A stretch of DNA of 64,000 nucleotides from Altererythrobacter sp. ZODW24 (GCF_003344885.1 NZ_CP031155.1:1392001-1456000), one strand, 5' to 3'; counted from the first letter of the stretch, positions 33,825-42,426 are shown. Numbers and translations: made by a program. Notes: generated by a model not told the origin, from the letters alone.

Positions 33825-34499
33825 TTATTCTGGCTTCCTCATTACGTAGCTGTTCGCGATTGAGTTCCGAAGCTCATCGTCGGGCGTGGGATCGCGCTGT
33901 TCTGGCAGCAAGTAGTGAAATTTCTTCGGCCATTGGTGACGAAGCAGTCCGAAATACAAGTTACACTGTTCAATCAATTGCGGATCAGGTTCTTCGATCT
34001 GCCCTGTTTGCCGCCATTGCCGTAGATTGTGATTGAAGTGGTCGAAAAAGTTACCGTAATTCCAAATTGTTGAGGTGAGGGTATGTATCTCGGTAATTTC
34101 CGTTGGGTAATGGAGATTAAAGGCCACATGATCTCGGTCGCCCGCATTGTATTTTCGAATAACAGTCCGTTTATCTACCCGCATCGTTGAATCTTGAGCG
34201 ACAACCCAAGAGTCATGAATAAATCTGTTTCTAAGTGGGGCGACTTTGCCACCAAGAAAGTCGAGCAAGGTTATGAGTAGGTCGGCCCATTGTTCTGTCG
34301 GCGGTTCATTGATAAGCAACCGCTTCAATATCTCGCACCTTTGGCGAAAATTATCGACCGATCCTATGATGCAGGCGACTTGGGTTGAGTCAATTTCCAG
34401 CATCGGTTCAAAAAGCCGGTCTACACACTGATCTAAGCGCGCCCAGTGTAGGCAAAGATCCCCAATGCGTTGCGATAGTGATTCAACGGATTCTGACAT
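33825..34499 (-). CDS. HEPN-like passenger protein of the IS
   Basis: 224 residues, largely helical, more A+T-rich than the surrounding chromosome. Residues 90-95 read RNRFIH, matching the R-N-x3-H catalytic signature of HEPN RNases (toxins of MNT-HEPN and related systems), within VAPLRNRFIHDSWVV. No known toxin family is recognised beyond that motif. It lies inside the IS, opposite to the 50-codon gene, and their start codons share one CATG. Its role could be an addiction or defence cargo, or accessory to transposition; this is inference from the motif and location. Confidence 0.65.
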   Translation of the reverse strand: MSESVESLSQRIGDLCLHWARLDQCVDRLFEPMLEIDSTQVACIIGSVDNFRQRCEILKRLLINEPPTEQWADLLITLLDFLGGKVAPLRNRFIHDSWVVAQDSTMRVDKRTVIRKYNAGDRDHVAFNLHYPTEITEIHTLTSTIWNYGNFFDHFNHNLRQWRQTGQIEEPDPQLIEQCNLYFGLLRHQWPKKFHYLLPEQRDPTPDDELRNSIANSYVMRKPE

Positions 34500-34650
34500 G
34501 ACTGATACCGATCAAAAAGAAGATGAAGTGCTAAAGCGGATGCTGAAAACGCCGCCCAAAACACATGACAAAGGTAAGGCACTCCGCAGTGCTCGTAAGA
34601 AGGGGGTAACCGAAGTCACCCCCTCCCGTTCACGCAAGAAGCCAGATTAG
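34498..34650 (+). CDS. Small basic-tailed protein divergent from the HEPN-like gene
   Basis: 50 residues: an acidic N-terminus, then VLKRMLKTPPK and a Lys/Arg-rich, probably disordered tail. The RML-x-TPPK motif recurs in small proteins next to toxin or RNA-binding partners, so an antitoxin-like role is possible but unproven. An in-frame ATG at 34465 would add 11 Ser/Asp-rich residues. No strong ribosome site is visible for either start. Confidence 0.5.
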   Translation: MTDTDQKEDEVLKRMLKTPPKTHDKGKALRSARKKGVTEVTPSRSRKKPD

Positions 34651-35055
34651 AAACCAAGCAATCGGCCATAGGCTTTTCGCGAAGTTGATCTGAACATCAA
34701 TTGTTACCGTTGTTCGGGTTTTCATGGTTGATCCCCCGAGCAGCGACGCGCCGTTTGCCCGTAAGGGTTAGCGGTGAAACGCCCTGCGTTGCGATTAGCC
34801 CTCGCGCGCAGGAATCAAGGCCCACCATCACCGAAGCGCTTCGGTTCAAGCAGTCGTCGCGTGGATACCTGCCGGTCAATCAACCTAGCTGGGCCGTTTG
34901 GCTGCTAGGAGTAGAGCGTCAGGCGCGACTTATGGGATGGGGTAGTTACCGCTCCCGCGTGCACTTGCCGCATACCCAGTCGGATGGTGGGTCAATTTTT
35001 TGTAGGAGTCGAGTCTCTACGCTTTTTCCAGCGTTTATAACGCCTAGCTTTCTGC
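34651..35055. other. Structured, apparently non-coding stretch inside the IS
   Basis: About 400 bp between the small gene and the transposase 3' end. It contains CCGAAGCGCTTCGG (34831-34844, perfect palindrome) and a CCTAGC/GCTAGG hairpin with inner GCC/GGC stem (34884-34909). Frames of 60 and 125 codons exist on the two strands, but neither has a ribosome site or recognisable content. It may be a structured RNA or decayed cargo. Confidence 0.45.
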
Positions 35056-35982
35056 TTAAGCGTGCGCGGCTTGACTAGTCCGCCGATAGGTCAGGCGCTT
35101 GCCCTTGATGCCAATCAGGGCTTCGTCAGAGCGTTCAAAGTCGGTCATGTCTTTAGTGTTGTAACGGAAGTCAAACTCGGTTGCGTAGCGTTGCAGGTGC
35201 GCTTCGCTGACATGGTGGTAAACACCGATGATGCCGCGTTTCAAAATGGAAAAGAAGTTTTCGACTGTATTGGAGTGAATGACACCTAAGCGGCCATACT
35301 CGCCAGTCGAGTGTGACACCGAAGCGTGACCAGCAAACTCTTTGCCGACCTTTTTGTAACCCGCATGATCGTCAGTCATGAGCCAGCTTGCACGATCAGC
35401 GCCAGCAACCAGTGTGGCGCGTAGTGTAGGGCCAGTGACCTTGGCAACATGCTGACTGCGAACCTTGCCGCCGCGCTCGACTAGGGACACGACAGCCTGC
35501 TTTTGGGCAAGTCCGGGACCTTTACCGCGCAAGTGGGCGTGACGATTAGAGGCTTTACCGCCGACATATGTTTCATCGGCTTCGACAATCTTACCGGAAC
35601 CGCCAACTGGAGTGTTGTCAGCATCCTTCATGGCTTCACGGATGCGATGCATCATGAACCATGCGGTCTTGTAGCTGACGCCGATCATACGGGCGATCTG
35701 ATGGGCGCTCATGCCCTTCTTGGACGAACACAGCAGGTGGTTCACGAGCAGCCACTTGTTCAAAGGAACTTTAGAACGCTCGAACACAGTGCCGACAGTG
35801 ACAGTGTATTGCTTACGGCAATCATTACACTGGATTAGTCCGGCGCGGTGGTGAGTGCCTTCAAGGCGGGTAGCATTAAGCGAACCGCAGTGAGGGCAGA
35901 ACGGGCCGGTTGGCCACTGGAGAGATTCCAAGTGGTCGCGGGCTGCATTTTCATCGGTGAAGCGCGGTGCTGTAATATCCAT
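35056..35982 (-). CDS. IS1595-family transposase
   Basis: 308 residues. An N-terminal zinc ribbon (CPHCGS at about 29-34, CNDCRKQ at about 53-59) is followed by a helix-turn-helix-like SAHQIARMIGVSYKTAWFMM and an ISXO2-type DDE catalytic domain: first Asp in VEADETYVGG, second in TDDHAGY, then HSNTVENFFSILKRG with the final Asn/Glu. Full length and uninterrupted, so likely functional. Confidence 0.95.
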   Translation of the reverse strand: MDITAPRFTDENAARDHLESLQWPTGPFCPHCGSLNATRLEGTHHRAGLIQCNDCRKQYTVTVGTVFERSKVPLNKWLLVNHLLCSSKKGMSAHQIARMIGVSYKTAWFMMHRIREAMKDADNTPVGGSGKIVEADETYVGGKASNRHAHLRGKGPGLAQKQAVVSLVERGGKVRSQHVAKVTGPTLRATLVAGADRASWLMTDDHAGYKKVGKEFAGHASVSHSTGEYGRLGVIHSNTVENFFSILKRGIIGVYHHVSEAHLQRYATEFDFRYNTKDMTDFERSDEALIGIKGKRLTYRRTSQAAHA

Positions 35983-36014
35983 AGGGATTATATAGCGTTT
36001 TCAATGCTGCTTTG

Positions 36015-36731
36015 TCAAGTATACAATTGCCATTTTTTAGGCAGACTCAGATCGGCAAACACAGGCAGATGGTCCGATCCTGCTGCTGCGAGAGCGCTGT
36101 GGTGCACGCCGCTATCCTCCAGCTGCCAATGCTGCGACGCAACAATGCGGTCCAGCCGCGCCACTGGTTGGCGTGAAGGGAAGCTGCGGCCAGGGGCATA
36201 GCATTGCCAATCGGGGCCAAATTCGGTCATCGCACCGCTGCTGACGCCCCATTGGTTGAAATCGCCCATCAGCACTGTGGGGTTCTCATGCGCATTGCCA
36301 TTCACGTGATCCAGTACGGAGCGGATCTGGTGGCGGCGGCGGAGGCCCGACAAGTCGAGATGCATTCCGACAACGCGAATATGTGTCCCGTCCACTGCAA
36401 GATCGGCGCGAACGGCACCGCGCGGCTCCAAGGTGGGAATCTCGATATGATCGGCTTCCAACACCTCCATACTACGACGGACCAGCAGCGCGTTGCCATG
36501 CCAGCCAAGACTGGGGGTATTACCGCCTAACTGCACGGGCCTCCAATGGGTGTCGTCCAAGGCTGCCTTCGACAAAACGCTCTTACGTGTCCCAAAACGC
36601 GTATCTGCTTCCTGCAACGCAATAATATCAGCATTCATTTCACGCAGGACTGTGATGATGCGGTCGGGGTCACGAACCCCATCCACGCCGACCGCCTTAT
36701 GGATATTATAGCTAGCGAATTTCAGCTTCAT
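36015..36731 (-). CDS. Endonuclease/exonuclease/phosphatase family protein with IS-derived C-terminus
   Basis: 238 residues of the EEP (DNase I-like) fold: ASYNIHKAVG at the N-terminus, DIIALQEAD with the metal-binding Glu, VLMGDFNQWG, and the terminal catalytic GSDHLPVFADL (SDH). Substrates of this superfamily range from nucleic acids to phospholipids. The final residues WQLYT and stop are supplied by the inverted repeat of the IS; before insertion the gene would have ended in ...LPKK with TAG. The catalytic part is untouched, so activity is probably kept. Confidence 0.9.
   Translation of the reverse strand: MKLKFASYNIHKAVGVDGVRDPDRIITVLREMNADIIALQEADTRFGTRKSVLSKAALDDTHWRPVQLGGNTPSLGWHGNALLVRRSMEVLEADHIEIPTLEPRGAVRADLAVDGTHIRVVGMHLDLSGLRRRHQIRSVLDHVNGNAHENPTVLMGDFNQWGVSSGAMTEFGPDWQCYAPGRSFPSRQPVARLDRIVASQHWQLEDSGVHHSALAAAGSDHLPVFADLSLPKKWQLYT
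36032..36039. repeat. Target-site duplication, right copy
   Basis: ATTTTTTA, matching the left copy; it encodes the two Lys codons and the first base of the Trp codon near the present end of the endonuclease gene. Confidence 0.93.
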
Positions 36732-36746
36732 TTCGGCGGCTAGCGT

Positions 36747-37304
36747 CTAGTCGCCGGAAATGTAGCGGTCGGTGGGCTTGGTCGGCAGGCCATCGATGCT
36801 TGCCTGATGAAGCGACATCTTTGCCGCCCATTCCGCCGGGTTCGCCTTGGCGTGATACTTCACCAAAGTGGGCCGCTCGGCCTGAAGTTCCATAAACGGA
36901 ACGCCGTAGCCGCATGAGGTCTGTACGCTTTCGACTTCAATATCGAAAATCTGCCGTGTGCCGGGAAGCAGAGTGAAATGCTTTGCAATTTCTTCCCAGC
37001 CATCATCCGCCGGCAGCACCGGCTTACCCCGGCCATAAATGCGCAGGATCAGTGCTGGCTGTTCGAAGTTGCAGAACATCACCGTGATCCGGCCATCGGC
37101 GAGCAAATGCGCGTTAGTCTCATTGCCTGAACCGCCAAGATCGAGATATCCGACCCGCTTTGGCCCGAGCACGCGGAAGGCATCATAGCCCTTGGGGCTG
37201 AGATTGATCCGCGCATCCTCAGCGGATGTCGCCACGAAGAAAACCGGCTGATTGCCGATCATTGCAATGTGGTCGTCGGTTAGATGTTCGCTAAAATCGG
37301 CCAT
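36747..37304 (-). CDS. Pyridoxamine 5'-phosphate oxidase family FMN-binding protein
   Basis: 185 residues with the split-barrel flavin-binding pattern: QPVFFVATSAEDARINLSPKG at residues 18-38 (core FFVATSAEDARINLSPKG), GYLDLGGSGNETNAHLL and FCNFEQPALILRIYGRG, a set shared by general-stress/PNPOx-like proteins that bind FMN or F420. Not the biosynthetic PdxH: length and motifs differ. It lies 15 bp upstream of the endonuclease gene, so they may be co-transcribed. Confidence 0.82.
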   Translation of the reverse strand: MADFSEHLTDDHIAMIGNQPVFFVATSAEDARINLSPKGYDAFRVLGPKRVGYLDLGGSGNETNAHLLADGRITVMFCNFEQPALILRIYGRGKPVLPADDGWEEIAKHFTLLPGTRQIFDIEVESVQTSCGYGVPFMELQAERPTLVKYHAKANPAEWAAKMSLHQASIDGLPTKPTDRYISGD

Positions 37305-37355
37305 AAGCAGAGACTACGTCCAAGCCGCGGCTGGCACAAGCGCCGCGCTGGCAGC

Positions 37356-37718
37356 TTAGGTCATGCCCTTGCCCACGGTCGCGCGGACCGGAATGCCCGC
37401 CGGATCAAAATCATCGAGGCAATAGACATTCACGCCGACGAAATCAGGCGTCACGCGCTTGCGGTGGAACGGGTAAATCCCGCAGGTATTGCAAAAGAAG
37501 TGCCGCGCCGTTTTTGTGTGGAATTGATATTCCGAAAGCGAATCTTCGCCTGCAAGCAGCTCGAATTGATCCTCATGAACCTTCACCATCAGCGCATTTT
37601 TGCGGCGGCAAATTGAACAGTCGCAGGTGGTCAATTCGGGAAAATCACTTGTGATAGCAAACTGCACTGCGCCGCAATGGCAGCTGCCCGTCAAACGCCT
37701 CTCGCCTGATTGGGTCAC
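37356..37718 (-). CDS. GFA/CENP-V-type zinc protein
   Basis: 120 residues of the glutathione-dependent formaldehyde-activating (GFA) family, a Mss4-like zinc fold. The Cys pattern is CHCG near the N-terminus, CDCSICRRKNAL in the middle and FFCNTCGIYPFHRKR. Biochemical role of single-domain members is uncertain. It begins 7 bp after prfC, so it is probably read with it. Confidence 0.87.
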   Translation of the reverse strand: MTQSGERRLTGSCHCGAVQFAITSDFPELTTCDCSICRRKNALMVKVHEDQFELLAGEDSLSEYQFHTKTARHFFCNTCGIYPFHRKRVTPDFVGVNVYCLDDFDPAGIPVRATVGKGMT

Positions 37719-37724
37719 TATGCC

Positions 37725-39248
37725 TTACCGTTCCTTGGTTGCCGAGAAGGTCAGATCAGGGTTCTTTTCCTGCTGATAATTCACGTCCCACACGCTCTTG
37801 GCCAAAAACACCAGATCGCCGTCACGGTCTTTCGCGAGGTTGGAACGGTTGAACTCTTCGAACTGGTTCTTCGCCTCATCAGGCCCCTTTATCCAGCGAG
37901 CCGTGTCGAACGGCGCTGCTTCGAGAGCGGCATCGACCTTATATTCCGCCGCAAGCCGGGAGATAAGAACTTCAAGCTGAAGCTGCCCGACCACGCCGAC
38001 GATATGCTGGGCGCCAAGTTCCGGATAGAAAACCTGGATCACACCTTCTTCGGAAAGATCGTCCAATGCCTTGCGGAGCTGTTTGGTCTTGGTTGGATCC
38101 TTCAGAATCACGCGGCGCAGAATTTCGGGCGCAAAGTTGGGCAGGCCGGTGAAACGGATTTTGTCCTTTTCACTCAGCGTATCGCCCACGCGCAATGTGC
38201 CGTGATTGGGGATGCCGATGATATCGCCGGCCTCAGCTGTGTCAGCAATTTCGCGATCCTGCGCAAAGAACAGGATCGGCGAGTGGATCGCGATAGGTTT
38301 GCCAAGGCCGCTGGGCGTCAGCTTCATGCCGCGTTTAAACGTGCCGGACACCTGACGCATGAAGGCAATGCGGTCGCGGTGGTTCGGGTCCATATTGGCC
38401 TGCACCTTGAAGATGAATCCAGTAACCTCATCATAATCAGGGCTGATCTGGTCGTCCCCAGCAGGTTGCGGACGCGGCGGAGGAGCGTGTTTGGCGATCG
38501 CTTCGATCAGCTCGGTCACGCCGAAGTTTTTCAGCGCTGATCCGAAATAGACCGGCGTCAGATCGCCGTTCCGGTAAGCTTCAAGATCAAACTCGGGATA
38601 GCCGATTTGCGCCAGCTCTGCTTCTTCGGCGAAGGCTTCGGGCAGAACCGCGTCTTCTTCGCGCGTGCCGAGGAATTCCTTGGACGGCCCCTCGGGCCGC
38701 GCAACCGTGCCTGTGGCGTAGTCGAGAATGCCTTCAAACTGCCCGCCCATACCAATCGGATACATTTGGGGCGACACGTCGAGCGCCAGCATATCGGCAA
38801 TCTCGTCGAGCAGTTCGAACAGCGGACGCCCCTCTCGGTCGACCTTGTTGACGAATGTGATGATCGGAACGGAACGCAGGCGGCAAACCTCGAACAATTT
38901 GCGGGTCTGCGGCTCGATACCCTTGGCCGCATCGATCACCATGATGGCAGAATCGACCGCCGTCAGCGTGCGATATGTATCTTCGGAAAAGTCTTCGTGG
39001 CCCGGCGTGTCGAGCAGGTTGAAGATGATGCCGTTGCGTTCAAACGTCATGACCGAAGAGGTGACAGAGATGCCGCGCTGCTGCTCAATCTTCATCCAGT
39101 CCGAACGCGCCCGCCGCGCCTGACCGCGGGCTTTCACCTCGCCCGCCAGATGGATCGCGCCGCCTTGCAGCAGCAACTTCTCGGTCAGCGTGGTCTTACC
39201 AGCATCGGGATGCGAAATGATCGCGAATGTACGGCGCGTGTTGGTCAT
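37725..39248 (-). CDS. prfC: Peptide chain release factor 3
   Basis: GTPase that removes RF1/RF2 from the ribosome after termination. 507 residues. G motifs are G1 SHPDAGKTT, G2/G3 region with GISVTSSVM and DTPGHEDFSEDTYR, and G4 NKVD (in FVNKVDREGR). The GHEDFSEDTYRTL stretch distinguishes RF3 from EF-G. ATG 39248 is preferred over a GTG at 39269. Confidence 0.96.
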   Translation of the reverse strand: MTNTRRTFAIISHPDAGKTTLTEKLLLQGGAIHLAGEVKARGQARRARSDWMKIEQQRGISVTSSVMTFERNGIIFNLLDTPGHEDFSEDTYRTLTAVDSAIMVIDAAKGIEPQTRKLFEVCRLRSVPIITFVNKVDREGRPLFELLDEIADMLALDVSPQMYPIGMGGQFEGILDYATGTVARPEGPSKEFLGTREEDAVLPEAFAEEAELAQIGYPEFDLEAYRNGDLTPVYFGSALKNFGVTELIEAIAKHAPPPRPQPAGDDQISPDYDEVTGFIFKVQANMDPNHRDRIAFMRQVSGTFKRGMKLTPSGLGKPIAIHSPILFFAQDREIADTAEAGDIIGIPNHGTLRVGDTLSEKDKIRFTGLPNFAPEILRRVILKDPTKTKQLRKALDDLSEEGVIQVFYPELGAQHIVGVVGQLQLEVLISRLAAEYKVDAALEAAPFDTARWIKGPDEAKNQFEEFNRSNLAKDRDGDLVFLAKSVWDVNYQQEKNPDLTFSATKER

Positions 39249-39287
39249 GCCGCGCGCCCTAGCGTCCACGGTGCGGGCAGTCGAGCC

Positions 39288-39908
39288 TTAGCGAGCGAGA
39301 CCGTTCTTCAACAGGGCAGTTACCTTGGTAGCGATTTCGTCCAAGTCTGCATCGTCTTCCTGAACACCGTAGCGCAGGCCGAGGAAGACATTCATGCCCA
39401 TGATGGCCCAAGCCTCCACCTCGCCGACTTCGCGGATTTCGCCGGCTGCTTGTACTTCAGCCAAGCGCGCCTCGATCCGTCCGGCGGTCACAGCATAGTG
39501 ATCATTCCACGCCTCGGGTGCAACGAACTCCGCTTCGTCGATAATCCGGTAGAGCTCCTTATGCTCGCGCGCGAATGACAAAAATGCGGCGAGCGCCTGA
39601 CCTTCGCGGGTAAGGGAGCTCGGCTCATCAGCAATAGCCGGTGCGACATTATCGCGAACGCTGTTGGACATGTCCTGCACCAATGCGCGGAACAGCTCAT
39701 CCTTGGATTCAAAGTAAGTGTAGAAACTGCCAAGCGCCACGCCCGCGCGTGCCGTAATCGACACGATCGACGTCTCGTGAAAACCCTTCTCGCCAAATTC
39801 GATGGCAGCCGCATCGAGGACCTTGCGGCGCGTTGCCCGCCCACGTGCAGTGCGCGGCTGGCGGGCCTCCACTTGGCCACTCGTTTCCATGATTCCATCG
39901 CCAGACAT
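39288..39908 (-). CDS. TetR/AcrR family transcriptional regulator
   Basis: 206 residues: an N-terminal HTH (about 22-68, with FGEKGFHETSIVSITARAGVALGSFYTYFESKDEL containing the family GSFYTYFESKDEL) and an all-helical ligand domain. It is divergent from the TonB-dependent receptor at 40009 across about 100 bp, so repression of that receptor is the obvious hypothesis. No clear operator was picked out. The ligand domain has WNDHY and YRIIDEAEF segments common in lipid/aromatic-responsive members. Confidence 0.88.
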   Translation of the reverse strand: MSGDGIMETSGQVEARQPRTARGRATRRKVLDAAAIEFGEKGFHETSIVSITARAGVALGSFYTYFESKDELFRALVQDMSNSVRDNVAPAIADEPSSLTREGQALAAFLSFAREHKELYRIIDEAEFVAPEAWNDHYAVTAGRIEARLAEVQAAGEIREVGEVEAWAIMGMNVFLGLRYGVQEDDADLDEIATKVTALLKNGLAR

Positions 39909-40008
39909 TGCGCTTTCATAACCTGTTACACGAAGGACACAATGATAAACTTGAAAGATGGTTCATGTTTCAATATACAGCAAGAATAGAACTCTTGGAG
40001 AGAGACGA

Positions 40009-42375
40009 ATGACCAACACTTCGATCAACATGGCGACCCGCCTGCTTTGCGGCAGCGCGGTTCTCGCAATCGCCGGAATGGCCGCTCCTGTGGCGGCTCA
40101 GGATCAGTCCGCAGTGGCTGCCCAAGCTGACGAGGCGGAGGATAATACCATCATCGTTACCGCCCGGCGGCGCGAAGAGCGGTTGATTGATGTGCCGGTC
40201 GCAGTAACCTCCATCAGCGGGCAAACGCTCGAAAACATTGGCGCGAGCGATATCACCGCCATTGCTGAAAACGCCCCCAACGTCACACTGGAGGCTTCGC
40301 GCGCCACCAACTCCACGCTCAGCGCCTTCATTCGCGGCATCGGGCAGCAGGACCCTGTTTCCGGTTTCGAACAGGGCGTCGGTATCTATCTCGACGATGT
40401 CTATCTGAACCGTCCGCAAGCCGCTTTGCTCGATATTTATGATGTTGAGCGGATCGAAGTCCTGCGCGGTCCGCAAGGCACGCTTTATGGGCGCAACACC
40501 ATCGGCGGCGCGGTCAAATATGTGACCAAGCGCCTCCCCGATGAAATAGCGCTCGAAATTCGTGCGACTTATGGCTCTTACGACCGGCTGGAAGGCGTGA
40601 TCTCCGCTTCTACCCCGATCAACGACCAGATCCGCATTGGTGCAGCAGTCGCGGGGCTCAACCGCGATGGCTTTGGCGAAAACCTGACGCTTGGAACCGA
40701 CAATTACGACAAGCAGCTATTTGCAGCACGCGGTAACCTGGAAATCGGCGGGTACGGCGAGCCGGTGCTGATCCGTATTTCAGGTGACTACACCAAGGAT
40801 AAGAGCAACCCGCGTGGCGGCAGCCGTCTTATCCCGGGTCTGGTATCGGGTGCGCCTGTGCTGGACGACGAATATGACACACGCGGCGGCCTGACCGATC
40901 CGCAGCAGGAAGTCGAAGCCTACGGCCTCGCCATGAATATTGCGATTGATCTGAGTGACGCACTGACCTTCAAATCGATTACGTCATGGCGCAAGGATGA
41001 TAGCCAGAGCCCGATCGATTTCGACGCGCTCCCCCAAGTCGATCTCGATGTCCCGGGTGCCTATTTCAACGAGCAACTGAGTCAGGAACTGCAGCTCGCC
41101 TATGATGATGGTGATAAGCTATCCGCATTGCTCGGCTTCTATTATCTAGACGCCTCCGCTGACACACTGTTCGATGTCCGCCTGTTCACGACCTTCGGCG
41201 GCTTCACGGCCTTCACGCAGGCCAATGTCGATACCGAAACCTATGCGATCTTCGGCGATGCGACCTATGACATTACCGAGCAGCTCAGCGTGTCGCTCGG
41301 CGGGCGCTACACCTGGGACGAGCGCACCGCAGACATCCTGCGTCAGAACTTTCTCGGCGGCGGATCGCCCACATTTGGCGGGGCTGGCATTCCGTTCGGC
41401 GGGCCGAGCACCGACTTTGAGGGATCACGCGACTTCAAGAAGTTCACCCCTCGCGCCTCAATCAGCTTCAAACCGACGCCCGACCAGAACGTCTACGCCA
41501 GCTATTCGCAAGGCTTCAAAGGTGGCGGCTTTGACCCGCGCGGAGTGGGCGTGAACGCGCCCGACACTGATGGTGTTGCAGGCCTGAGCGATGATGAAGT
41601 CGCAAACTTCCTCAGCTTCCGTCCCGAGAAGGTCGACAGTTATGAAATTGGCTACAAGGGCAGCTTCGCCGATGGGCGGCTATATGTCGCGCTGGCAGGT
41701 TTCATCGCCGATTACACCGACGTCCAAATCCCCGGATCGGTCGCCTGTAGTGTGGGCGGCATCGCCACCTTCTGCGGGGTGGTATCCAACGCCGGTAAGG
41801 CGAGCTTCAAGGGCGTCGAACTGGAAACGGTGGCCACGCTGGCGCAAGATTTCGGCACCAGCGGTGACAAGCTGACCTTCAACGGGTCGGTCGGCTATAT
41901 CGACGCGAATTATGACGAATATATCACCGATATCGGCGGCACCCCGACCGATGTGGCTGACTTCCGTGAAGTGCAGAACACGCCTGAATGGACTGCTAGC
42001 GGGCGGATCAATTACACCGCCCCGGTCGGCCGAGGCGACATCTATCTCGGCACAGGCGTCAGCTATCGCAGCAAGACGTTCCAGTTCGAAGTGCCCAACC
42101 CCTTCATCGACCAAAGCGCTTATGCACTGGTCGATGCCAGCGTGATCTATAACGCGCCAGGCAAGAATTGGAGCCTTGGACTGTACGGCAAGAACCTGAC
42201 CGACAAGCGGGTGAAGACATCGGGCTACACCTTCATTGTGGTCGACCCCACAACCGGGGCTCCGATCCTCGATGGCGGCGGACAGGTGCAGTCAGCGCTC
42301 GGCCCCGAAGGCACGCTGACGGCGTTCTACAACGAACCGCGTCAGGTCTTTGCAACGTTCACGTTCAGATATTGA
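40009..42375 (+). CDS. TonB-dependent outer membrane receptor
   Basis: 788 residues. The signal peptide ends around AAPVAAQD. A TonB-box-like NTIIVTARRREE, the plug domain with VEVLRGPQGTLYGRNTIGG (as IEVLRGPQGTLYGRNTIGGA in part), a 22-strand barrel and the terminal aromatic FTFRY complete the family layout. Sphingomonads carry dozens of such receptors for plant, aromatic or carotenoid-like substrates; the ligand here is not predictable. Start 40009 has TGGAGAG upstream. Likely controlled by the divergent TetR gene and energised by a TonB complex such as the one at 56835. Confidence 0.92.
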   Translation: MTNTSINMATRLLCGSAVLAIAGMAAPVAAQDQSAVAAQADEAEDNTIIVTARRREERLIDVPVAVTSISGQTLENIGASDITAIAENAPNVTLEASRATNSTLSAFIRGIGQQDPVSGFEQGVGIYLDDVYLNRPQAALLDIYDVERIEVLRGPQGTLYGRNTIGGAVKYVTKRLPDEIALEIRATYGSYDRLEGVISASTPINDQIRIGAAVAGLNRDGFGENLTLGTDNYDKQLFAARGNLEIGGYGEPVLIRISGDYTKDKSNPRGGSRLIPGLVSGAPVLDDEYDTRGGLTDPQQEVEAYGLAMNIAIDLSDALTFKSITSWRKDDSQSPIDFDALPQVDLDVPGAYFNEQLSQELQLAYDDGDKLSALLGFYYLDASADTLFDVRLFTTFGGFTAFTQANVDTETYAIFGDATYDITEQLSVSLGGRYTWDERTADILRQNFLGGGSPTFGGAGIPFGGPSTDFEGSRDFKKFTPRASISFKPTPDQNVYASYSQGFKGGGFDPRGVGVNAPDTDGVAGLSDDEVANFLSFRPEKVDSYEIGYKGSFADGRLYVALAGFIADYTDVQIPGSVACSVGGIATFCGVVSNAGKASFKGVELETVATLAQDFGTSGDKLTFNGSVGYIDANYDEYITDIGGTPTDVADFREVQNTPEWTASGRINYTAPVGRGDIYLGTGVSYRSKTFQFEVPNPFIDQSAYALVDASVIYNAPGKNWSLGLYGKNLTDKRVKTSGYTFIVVDPTTGAPILDGGGQVQSALGPEGTLTAFYNEPRQVFATFTFRY

Positions 42376-42383
42376 GGTCGCAC

Positions 42384-42414
42384 TCCGGCGGGTAAGTTCC
42401 TCTTGCCCGCCGGA
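42384..42414. terminator. Hairpin between convergent TonB receptor and pheT
   Basis: TCCGGCGGGTAAG-TTCCT-CTTGCCCGCCGGA (one wobble), 13-bp stem, in the 51-bp gap between converging genes. No good U-tract, so bidirectional termination or 3'-end protection is inferred. Confidence 0.6.
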
Positions 42415-42426
42415 TCACTTCAATTC

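Larger units (their letters stand above)
33762..36031. mobile_element. IS1595-family insertion sequence with passenger genes
   Basis: 2270 bp bounded by 25-bp imperfect inverted repeats (left 33762-33786, right 36007-36031, 22 of 25 matching, both beginning GGCAAT) and flanked by an exact 8-bp duplication ATTTTTTA (33754-33761 and 36032-36039). It carries the transposase (35056-35982), a HEPN-motif gene (33825-34499), a 50-codon gene (34498-34650) and about 400 bp of structured DNA. Intact ends and duplication indicate a fairly recent insertion. It lies between glnK and an endonuclease-family gene, altering the end of the latter. Confidence 0.95.

Noticed and set aside
34831-34909. Possible tRNA-like fold in the IS (GGTTCAAGC resembles a T-loop)
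   Set aside because: No acceptor stem or anticodon arm of the right size could be built around it.
34701-35078. 125-codon frame inside the IS, and a 60-codon frame opposite it (34697-34879)
   Set aside because: No ribosome site, no recognisable motif, and the region holds palindromes. Treated as non-coding until shown otherwise.
38607-39578. 323-codon plus-strand frame
   Set aside because: Antisense to prfC and the TetR gene. His/Asp/Arg-rich shadow sequence.
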